Origin: UBA6109 sp035366835
GTDB lineage: Bacteria; Desulfobacterota; Syntrophia; Syntrophales; UBA6109
Length of the DNA stretch: 5,918 nt
Direction: 5' to 3'
Assembly: GCA_035366835.1 (NCBI GenBank)
Contig: DAOSIS010000056.1
Location: forward strand, 1-5,918
Below, piece after piece: positions 1 to 5,035 of this stretch. Numbering within the stretch: position 1 is the first letter of the stretch; the number at the start of each line of letters is the position of its first letter. Under the pieces are notes generated by a model. The model saw only the letters and a list, made by a program, of their open reading frames with translations, searched no databases and was not told the DNA's origin. The translations under genes were made by a program, and so were the position numbers.

Positions 1-51
1 CAAAACAATGGGATATCGTATCCCGAACAGTTCGGTAATGCGTGTCTTCAT
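1..51 (-). CDS. Nitronate monooxygenase / 2-nitropropane dioxygenase-like flavoprotein, N-terminal fragment
   Basis: Only the first 17 codons lie in the window; the gene runs off the left edge. They read MKTRITELFGIRYPIVL. The pattern 'T.(I/L)..L.GI.YPI' is the usual opening of the NAD(P)H-dependent flavin oxidoreductase family (nitronate monooxygenase, 2-nitropropane dioxygenase, FabK-like), where it forms the first strand of an FMN-binding TIM barrel. The ATG at 49-51 is preceded by AGGAG at 61-65, nine bases upstream, which supports the start. The gene begins 38 bases after the stop of the upstream enoyl-CoA hydratase on the same strand, so the two are probably co-transcribed. Members of this family often sit in acyl-CoA degradation clusters, where their true substrate is usually unknown. 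The family call rests on a short N-terminal match and no catalytic residue is visible, so the function is tentative. Confidence 0.72.
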   Translation of the reverse strand, partial: MKTRITELFGIRYPIVL

Positions 52-60
52 GGAATGACT

Positions 61-65
61 CTCCT
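61..65 (-). promoter_or_regulatory. Shine-Dalgarno of the left-edge flavoprotein gene
   Basis: AGGAG on the minus strand, nine bases upstream of the ATG at 49-51. It matters because it is the main non-homology evidence that the 17 codons at the left edge are a real gene start. Confidence 0.7.
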
Positions 66-89
66 GTGATCCTGCGGACTCGCCCGCGG

Positions 90-875
90 TTATTTGCGTT
101 TGAAGACGGGGAAGCGCTTCTCCACGAAGGCGGCGGCTCCTTCCTTGAGGTCCTCGGTCATGAACAGGTCCCCCACGAATCCGGCCTCGAACACCAGGCC
201 GTCGTCGAGGGACATTTCCACGCCCTCATTGATGGCCCGTTTTCCGGCCTCCACGGCCAGGGGGGCATTGCCCAAAATCGTACCGGCCAGCTTTTTCGCC
301 TCCGCCAGAACGTCCGCCACCGGCACGACCTTCTCCACGAGTCCCATCTGGCAGGCGTCCTGGGCGCTGAAGAAGTCCCCGCTCAGGACCATCAGCTTGG
401 CCTTCCCCTTGCCCAGGAGTCGGGCCAGGCGCTGCGTCCCGCCCGCACCGGGAATCAGGCCGAGCTTGACTTCCGGAACGCCGATGATGACGTTGTCCCC
501 GGCAATCCGGATATCGCAGGCCGCCGCCAACTCGCAGCCGCCCCCCAGGGCCAGGCCGTTGATGGCGGCGATGACGACCAGCCGTGAACGCTCGATCTTC
601 GTGAAGACGTTCTGCATTTCGCGAGCGCCGTTGAAAACGAAGTCCCGTCTTCCCAGGAGGTCCTTGAATCCTTTGATATCCGCTCCCGCGACGAACGCCC
701 GGGTTCCGCCGCCGATGATGATGGCCACGCCGATCCCCGTGCGGGTTTCCAGCTCGTCGAACACCGCGCCGAGCTCCTCGACGACCGGAACACTCAGGGC
801 GTTCATCTTCGGATTGTCGATGGTCACCACCGCCAGACGATCCTCCACGACATAGTTCACAAATTTTCTTTCCAC
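90..875 (-). CDS. Enoyl-CoA hydratase (crotonase family), canonical catalytic residues
   Basis: A 261-residue protein, the normal length for a stand-alone crotonase. It should hydrate trans-2-enoyl-CoA to 3-hydroxyacyl-CoA in the cytoplasm. Visible landmarks, in order, are NPKMNALS (21-28), the first oxyanion-hole segment AGADIKGF (63-70), and the second oxyanion-hole segment NGLALGGGCELA (106-117). GVPEVKLGLIPGAGGTQRL (132-150) follows, and the C-terminal helix ends in EGAAAFVEKRFPVFK. Glu115 (in GGGCEL) and Glu135 (in VPEVKLG) are 20 residues apart, as are the two catalytic glutamates of rat mitochondrial hydratase (144 and 164), so it should be active. The start is GTG (873-875), chosen because a near-perfect Shine-Dalgarno lies nine bases upstream and the N-terminus aligns with the family without excess. 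It follows a 182-base gap after the flavoprotein gene and may have its own promoter. Short-chain crotonase-type hydratase is the best guess; chain-length preference cannot be read from sequence. Confidence 0.95.
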   Translation of the reverse strand: MERKFVNYVVEDRLAVVTIDNPKMNALSVPVVEELGAVFDELETRTGIGVAIIIGGGTRAFVAGADIKGFKDLLGRRDFVFNGAREMQNVFTKIERSRLVVIAAINGLALGGGCELAAACDIRIAGDNVIIGVPEVKLGLIPGAGGTQRLARLLGKGKAKLMVLSGDFFSAQDACQMGLVEKVVPVADVLAEAKKLAGTILGNAPLAVEAGKRAINEGVEMSLDDGLVFEAGFVGDLFMTEDLKEGAAAFVEKRFPVFKRK

Positions 876-1057
876 GGTTTGACTCCTCCTTTAAGTTTTT
901 TCAGGAATCCATAGAATCCCCGAAAGTAGCTCCGATGAATCGAGGTGAAACGCACCCCGAGGGTTTATCGCGGCTTTCCACCGCCATCTTTTTCTAAGGT
1001 GTACCGTTGCTGTTTTCTGGAAGGATAGGCTCCCATAGCACAGGCCGGCCGGGGAAT
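876..1057. other. 182-base intergenic gap inside the gene cluster
   Basis: This is the longest non-coding stretch of the window and looks less GC-rich than the flanking genes. It holds the Shine-Dalgarno of the downstream hydratase. I found no convincing sigma-70 promoter, no hairpin followed by a T-run, and no supported small gene. Minor features are the palindrome GGCCGGCC at 1043-1050 just after the flavoprotein stop and an imperfect small stem around 941-956. Its length, compared with -1 to 63 bases elsewhere in the cluster, makes an internal promoter or processing site possible, but nothing in the sequence proves it. Confidence 0.5.
883..892 (-). promoter_or_regulatory. Strong Shine-Dalgarno fixing a GTG start
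   Basis: The minus strand reads AAAGGAGGAG here, nearly fully complementary to the 16S rRNA 3' end. The GGAGG core ends nine bases before the GTG at 873-875. No ATG lies in frame nearby that would give a better N-terminus, so this site decides the non-ATG start of the enoyl-CoA hydratase. Confidence 0.8.
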
Positions 1058-1855
1058 TCAACCGGATACCGCCGTTCCTTGCGTCTTTTCTTGCCCCGTC
1101 TTGCGGGAACGGGCCTTTTTCGCGGCGAGGTCGATGAAGGTGTTGCTCATGGCCGCAAACGCCTCGGGATCGACGTCGAGCAGCGGCCGGTCGAGCACGG
1201 CCTGCGTGGCGGGCGCGATCGCCCCTTCCCGGACCACCTCTCCGCCCGCCTGCCGACAGGCGTCGAAGAACCACTGATAATTCGGCAGCATCGACGGCAC
1301 CGAGAAGAGTTCGCCCATCCCCTTGAGGATCATACCGGCGATCGTCACCTGCGTCCCGCCCCCGATAGCCCAGGCGAACCGCCGGAACACCCCCTCCATC
1401 GGCTCGAAGAGTTCCCTCTCGGGAAAGCCGGCGTTGGAGATGACGACCCAACGCCATTTCCGCTCGGGAAAGCGCGGGGGATGCACCACAACGCCGTCGA
1501 CGACCTTCACCTCGAGCGTCCCCAGGATCATCATCCGATCGAGCAGCGTCTTGAGATAGGCGCTCACCGTAAAGACGTAGAGGGGCGACGCGAACACGAG
1601 GACATCGGACGCCAGCATCTTCTCGAGGACCCAAGTCATGTCGTCCCGGATGGCGCACCGGCCGGGGGTCAGCATGTGGCAGGCGTAGCATCCCTGGCAT
1701 TCCCGGATCTTCAGTTCCTTGAGGTAGAGGGTCTCGGTCACCGCTCCGGCCGCGGCGGCGCCCTCCAGGAACGGCTGGAGGATTTTTTCCGTATTCCCGC
1801 GCCGGTCGCGGGGGCTGCCGTTGAAGGCCAGGACCCGCATGCCTTCGGTCGTCAT
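1058..1855 (-). CDS. Flavodoxin-like NAD(P)H-dependent FMN reductase, probable iron-sulfur flavoprotein
   Basis: A 265-residue flavodoxin-fold protein. FNGSPRDRRGNT (11-22) is the FMN-phosphate-binding loop. ASPLYVFTVSAYLKTLLDR (89-107) is the second flavin/dimer segment of NADPH-dependent FMN reductases. ISNAGFPE (139-146) matches the third flavin-contacting loop. Cys53, Cys56, Cys59 and Cys67 form a compact CX2CX2CX7C motif like the one that holds a 4Fe-4S cluster in archaeal Isf-type flavoproteins, so the protein may carry both FMN and Fe-S. A C-terminal region of about 75 residues goes beyond the usual ~190-residue core and ends in a basic tail. The ATG (1853-1855) shares its A with the stop TGA of the upstream acyl-CoA dehydrogenase (TGATG), with GGAGGGG at 1861-1867, so translation is probably coupled. 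Met6 is a possible alternative start. A role as electron carrier for the neighbouring dehydrogenases is inference; a simple quinone or flavin reductase is also possible. Confidence 0.88.
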   Translation of the reverse strand: MTTEGMRVLAFNGSPRDRRGNTEKILQPFLEGAAAAGAVTETLYLKELKIRECQGCYACHMLTPGRCAIRDDMTWVLEKMLASDVLVFASPLYVFTVSAYLKTLLDRMMILGTLEVKVVDGVVVHPPRFPERKWRWVVISNAGFPERELFEPMEGVFRRFAWAIGGGTQVTIAGMILKGMGELFSVPSMLPNYQWFFDACRQAGGEVVREGAIAPATQAVLDRPLLDVDPEAFAAMSNTFIDLAAKKARSRKTGQEKTQGTAVSG

Positions 1856-2991
1856 CAGAACCCCTCCATGCGGGCAACGATGTCCTTCATCACCTCGTCC
1901 GCCCCGCCGGCGATGCTCATCACCCGCGTGTCCCGGAAATGCCGGGAAATGAGCGTCTCGTTCATGAACCCCATGCCGCCGAACATCTGCAGACACCCAG
2001 AAGCAACCTTGTTCAGCAGCTGCGCCGCGAGCAGTTTCCCCATGGAGATCTCCCGCGTGGCGTCGAGCCCCGCCGTCTTCATCCGCACGACGTGATAGGT
2101 CAGATGCCTCAGGCTCTCGATCTCGGCGAGCCACTCCACCAGCCGATGGCGCAGCACCTGCTTCGTGCTAAGTGGCTTCCCGAACACGATCCGCTGCTTG
2201 ATGTAGGTCACCGTCATGTCGATGATGTCCCGGCAGGCGATGTACGTGATGGGTAGGATCGTGAAGCGTTCGTGCTGAAACTGCTGCATTTGGTAGATGA
2301 ACCCCTCCCGCTCATTGCCGATCAGGTTCACCGCCGGCACGCGGACGTTGTCGAAGAACAGCTCCGCCGTGTCGCTGCTCCGCAGGCCGACCTTGTCGAG
2401 CTTTTTGCTCACGCTGAACCCGTGCAGGTCCGTGGGCACGACGAACAGGCCGTAGGAATGGTGCCCGGGGTCGTTCGACGTCCGGGCCAGGAGCGTCAGG
2501 AAATCGGCCTGGCAGCCGTTCGTGATGAACGTCTTCGACCCGTTGATCACGTAGGCGTCCCCGTCCCGGACGGCCCGGGTCGACAATGCGGCGACATCGG
2601 ACCCGGCACCCGGCTCCGTCACCGCGATCGCCGCCACCTTCTCGCCCGCGATGGCCGGCTTCAGGTACCTCTCCTTGAGGAAATCGCTCCCGAACATGTC
2701 GATCGCCGGGGTGGCCATGTTCGTCTGCACCATGATTGCCACCGGGAGGCCCCAGCCCCAGACGTGGCCCAACTCCTCGATGAAGACGGTCTCGAACCAG
2801 TAGTCCAGGCCCTGGCCGCCCCACCGGGGGTCGTAGCGGATCCCCAGGAACCCCAGGTCCCCCATTTTACGGAACAGCTCGTGCAGCGGCACGCCCTCCG
2901 CCTCCCACGCCTCCATGTTCGGGTTGATCTCCCGATCCACGAAGCGCTTCACCGAGGCGCGGAACGCCTCGTGTGTCTCATTGAAATACAT
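1855..2991 (-). CDS. Acyl-CoA dehydrogenase 1
   Basis: A 378-residue, full-length, FAD-dependent acyl-CoA dehydrogenase that would form a 2,3-double bond in an acyl-CoA. The N-terminal helical domain covers about 1-118. The middle beta domain carries VTEPGAGSD (124-132) and NGSKTFITNG (150-159), then KVGLRSSDTAELFFDNVRVP (200-219). In the C-terminal helical domain, Arg267 in KQRIVFGKP and Gln335 in QMFGGMGF are typical FAD-contacting positions. At the site of the MCAD catalytic Glu (the E of YEGT) this protein has Gly362 (IAGGAD). Instead Glu241, in QHERF, matches the helix-G glutamate used by long-chain and isovaleryl-CoA dehydrogenases, and is the likely base. The ATG at 2989-2991 has GGAGGGG at 2996-3002. 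The gene follows the crotonase stop by 63 bases and overlaps the next gene's start by one base. The substrate is unknown; a long-chain or branched acyl-CoA is plausible. Confidence 0.95.
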   Translation of the reverse strand: MYFNETHEAFRASVKRFVDREINPNMEAWEAEGVPLHELFRKMGDLGFLGIRYDPRWGGQGLDYWFETVFIEELGHVWGWGLPVAIMVQTNMATPAIDMFGSDFLKERYLKPAIAGEKVAAIAVTEPGAGSDVAALSTRAVRDGDAYVINGSKTFITNGCQADFLTLLARTSNDPGHHSYGLFVVPTDLHGFSVSKKLDKVGLRSSDTAELFFDNVRVPAVNLIGNEREGFIYQMQQFQHERFTILPITYIACRDIIDMTVTYIKQRIVFGKPLSTKQVLRHRLVEWLAEIESLRHLTYHVVRMKTAGLDATREISMGKLLAAQLLNKVASGCLQMFGGMGFMNETLISRHFRDTRVMSIAGGADEVMKDIVARMEGF

Positions 2992-3054
2992 GTTTCCCCT
3001 CCACGATCACCTTTTTGCCGTTCGCTTGCACTCCCCGCCACCCCGCTGATCCGT

Positions 3055-3825
3055 TCAGGCCTTACCGCGGGACTTCAGGTACAGTTCCACGACAGTCTTC
3101 AATTCCTCCCGCTGCGTCATGATCGACTGATGGGCCGCCTCCCACTCCATCGTCGTCTGAAGCGACATTTCGAAACTTGTGTCCAGGGCCTCCTTGATCA
3201 GGGCCATCACCTCGAGCGACTTTCCCGCCAGCCTCTGCGCCAGTGCGTCGACCGCGGCATCCAGCTCGGCATCGGGCACGGCCTTGTAGATGAGGCCCAT
3301 GTCGGCGGCCGCACGGCCGCTCAGCATGTCGCCGAGATAAAGCAGTTCCCGGGCCTTCGCCAGACCCACGAGCCGCGGCAGGAAATAATTCCCCCCGGCA
3401 TCGACGATGATCCCGATGTTCGAGAAGTTTTCGCAAATCCGCGCGTCCTCGGCGGCAATGACAAAATCCGCGGCGAGGGCAAGGTTCGCCCCGCCTCCGA
3501 TGGCCACCCCCCGCACCTTGGCGATAACCGGCTGAGGGATGCCCCGCATGGCCATGATCAACGCCTTGAGCGTCCGCATCCCATCCAGCCAGACGGAGGG
3601 AGACAAGGCCGCCTTGAAGAGCGCATAATCGGCCCCGGAGGAAAAATCCCGTCCTGCCCCTTCCAGGACGACGCAATGGATCTCCTTGTCACGTCCCACC
3701 GCCAGGAAGGCATCCCGCAACTCCTCCACGAATTCCAGCGTCCAGGCATTCTTGATGTAGGGCCGGTTGATCGTCAGGGTGCAGATCCGGTCCTGCTTGC
3801 CGATCAAAACGGTGGATTCCTTCAT
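3055..3825 (-). CDS. Crotonase-fold enoyl-CoA hydratase/isomerase, PaaG-like active site
   Basis: A 256-residue crotonase-superfamily protein. INRPYIKNAW (19-28) opens the fold. The oxyanion-hole segments FSSGADYALF (61-70) and RGVAIGGGANLALAAD (105-120) are intact, so it should bind an acyl-CoA and stabilise an enolate. Neither usual hydratase glutamate is there: GGGCE is replaced by GGGAN (Asn114), and the PE of PEVKLG by Asn133-Phe134. The following segment, FSNIGIIVDAGGNYFLPRLVG (134-154), fits PaaG-type isomerases (IGL.PDAGG..LPR), with Asp142 at the aspartate position important in that group. Isomerisation of a double bond, or another enolate chemistry, is therefore more likely than plain hydration. 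The ATG at 3823-3825 has AAGGAGG at 3831-3837. It starts 18 bases after the stop of acyl-CoA dehydrogenase 2, so they surely share a transcript. Automated pipelines would call it simply enoyl-CoA hydratase/isomerase. Confidence 0.92.
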   Translation of the reverse strand: MKESTVLIGKQDRICTLTINRPYIKNAWTLEFVEELRDAFLAVGRDKEIHCVVLEGAGRDFSSGADYALFKAALSPSVWLDGMRTLKALIMAMRGIPQPVIAKVRGVAIGGGANLALAADFVIAAEDARICENFSNIGIIVDAGGNYFLPRLVGLAKARELLYLGDMLSGRAAADMGLIYKAVPDAELDAAVDALAQRLAGKSLEVMALIKEALDTSFEMSLQTTMEWEAAHQSIMTQREELKTVVELYLKSRGKA

Positions 3826-3843
3826 CTCATCCTCCTTTTCACG

Positions 3844-4992
3844 TTAAAGACCCATGAGGCGGCCGACGATGTCCTTCATGATCTCCGTCGTCCCCCCGGC
3901 GATGGTGACGGCCCGCAGGTCCGCATATAGGCGGGCCACCTCGTATTCGGCCATATACCCGTACCCGCCGAACAGTTGGGTGGCGTCGTAGGCGACCCGG
4001 TTGACCATTTCGGCCGAGGCGTATTTGAGCATGGAAATTTCCTTGGTCACGTCCTCGCCCTTCGCGTATTGAACGGCGCATTGATAGCTCAGGGCGCGGT
4101 TAAGTTCGATCGCCGTGGCCATTTCCGCCAGTTTGTGGCGCACCGCCTGGAACTTCGCGATCGGCTTGCCGAAGGCCACCCGCTGTTTCGCGTGGTCCAT
4201 CGTCAACTCCAGGATGTGCTGGGCAAACGACACGGCGAGGATGGTGGCGACCAGGCGTTCGAGCTGGAAATTTTTCATGATGGCGTAGAAGGCCTGTCCC
4301 TCGGCGCCGAGGAGGTGCTCCACGGGCACTTCCACCTGGTCGAAGAAGATCTCCGCCGTATCCGAGGCATGGCCGCCGATCTTCTCCAGCTTCCGTGCGG
4401 TCACCCCTTTCATGCCTTTCTCGACGACGATCAGCGAGATGCCCTTGTGCGGCGGAACCGCCTTCGTGTCGGTCTTTACGGCGGTGACCAGGATGTCTCC
4501 GTAATACCCGTTGGTGATAAAGGTCTTCTGGCCCTCGATCACGTAATGATCGCCCTTGCGCTCCGCCCGCGTGGCGATTCCCGCCACGTCGGAGCCCGCG
4601 CCGGGCTCCGACACGGCGATGGCGCAGACCTTCTCGCCGGCGGTGCAGGGCTTGAGCCACCGCAGCTTCTGTTCGTGCGTGCCCAAGAGGTCGATGTAGG
4701 TCGTGGACATGTCGTTGTGCGCGCAAACCGCCACGCCGAACCCTCCCGCGGAACACCGGGCCATCTCCTCGGACATGACCACCCGGAAGAGATCGTCCGC
4801 GCCGACACCGCCATAGGCGGGGTCATAGCAGAATCCCAGGAATCCAAGCTGCCCCATTTCCTGCCAGATCTGCCGCGGGATCTGCCGATTCCGTTCCCAC
4901 TCGGCGGCATGGGGGGTGACCCTGTCCGCCAAAAATCTCCGGAGTTGCACCCGAAACTGCTCATGCTCTTCGTTGAAGACATCGTACTTCAT
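3844..4992 (-). CDS. Acyl-CoA dehydrogenase 2
   Basis: A complete 382-residue FAD-dependent acyl-CoA dehydrogenase, clearly a divergent paralogue of the other one in this window. Landmarks are VSEPGAGSDVAG (127-138), EGQKTFITNG (153-162), KIGGHASDTAEIFFDQVEVP (204-223), KQRVAFGKP (269-277, Arg271) and QLFGGYGYMAE (339-349, Gln339). The C-terminal signature TIAGGTTEIMKDIVGR (363-378) has Gly366 where MCAD has its catalytic Glu. Glu245 in FQLERL is positioned like the catalytic glutamate of isovaleryl- and long-chain dehydrogenases. Electrons would normally go to ETF. The HASDTAEIFFD segment resembles that of long-chain and citronellyl-CoA-type dehydrogenases, which is only a hint at substrate. 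The ATG at 4990-4992 is preceded by TAAGGAGG (5003-5010), about ten bases upstream. It begins 43 bases after the ligase stop and is followed closely by the crotonase gene. Confidence 0.95.
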   Translation of the reverse strand: MKYDVFNEEHEQFRVQLRRFLADRVTPHAAEWERNRQIPRQIWQEMGQLGFLGFCYDPAYGGVGADDLFRVVMSEEMARCSAGGFGVAVCAHNDMSTTYIDLLGTHEQKLRWLKPCTAGEKVCAIAVSEPGAGSDVAGIATRAERKGDHYVIEGQKTFITNGYYGDILVTAVKTDTKAVPPHKGISLIVVEKGMKGVTARKLEKIGGHASDTAEIFFDQVEVPVEHLLGAEGQAFYAIMKNFQLERLVATILAVSFAQHILELTMDHAKQRVAFGKPIAKFQAVRHKLAEMATAIELNRALSYQCAVQYAKGEDVTKEISMLKYASAEMVNRVAYDATQLFGGYGYMAEYEVARLYADLRAVTIAGGTTEIMKDIVGRLMGL

Positions 4993-5035
4993 GCTGATCG
5001 TTCCTCCTTATTCCCTTTCGTTTCCGGCAACCGCT

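Noticed and set aside
897..920. Repeat GGATTC-TAT-GGATTC just upstream of the hydratase Shine-Dalgarno, considered as an operator or hairpin
   Set aside because: It is a short direct repeat, not an inverted one, and could easily be chance; there is no regulator in the window to pair with it.
932..990. Possible rho-independent terminator after the flavoprotein gene
   Set aside because: The small stems (GCGG/CCGC with a seven-base loop, and an imperfect CTCGA/TCGGAG stem) are weak and are not followed by a T-run on the minus strand.
965..1036. Possible 23-residue small ORF on the minus strand in the intergenic gap
   Set aside because: It has an ATG and a TAA stop but no Shine-Dalgarno, no recognisable peptide features and no support from spacing.
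1007..2095. Plus-strand open frame (362 codons) opposite the flavoprotein gene
   Set aside because: It is a shadow of the minus-strand flavoprotein and dehydrogenase genes; no family motif is visible.
1856..2134. Upstream extension of the flavoprotein reading frame to 2134
   Set aside because: The extra 93 codons lie inside acyl-CoA dehydrogenase 1 in another frame. The ATG at 1853-1855 has a good Shine-Dalgarno and gives the expected flavodoxin N-terminus.
2272..3930. Long plus-strand open frame (552 codons) spanning two genes
   Set aside because: It runs antisense across parts of two well-supported dehydrogenase/crotonase genes and the gap between them, has no recognisable motif, is rich in Arg, His, Pro and Gly, and is a typical artefact of GC-rich codon use on the opposite strand.
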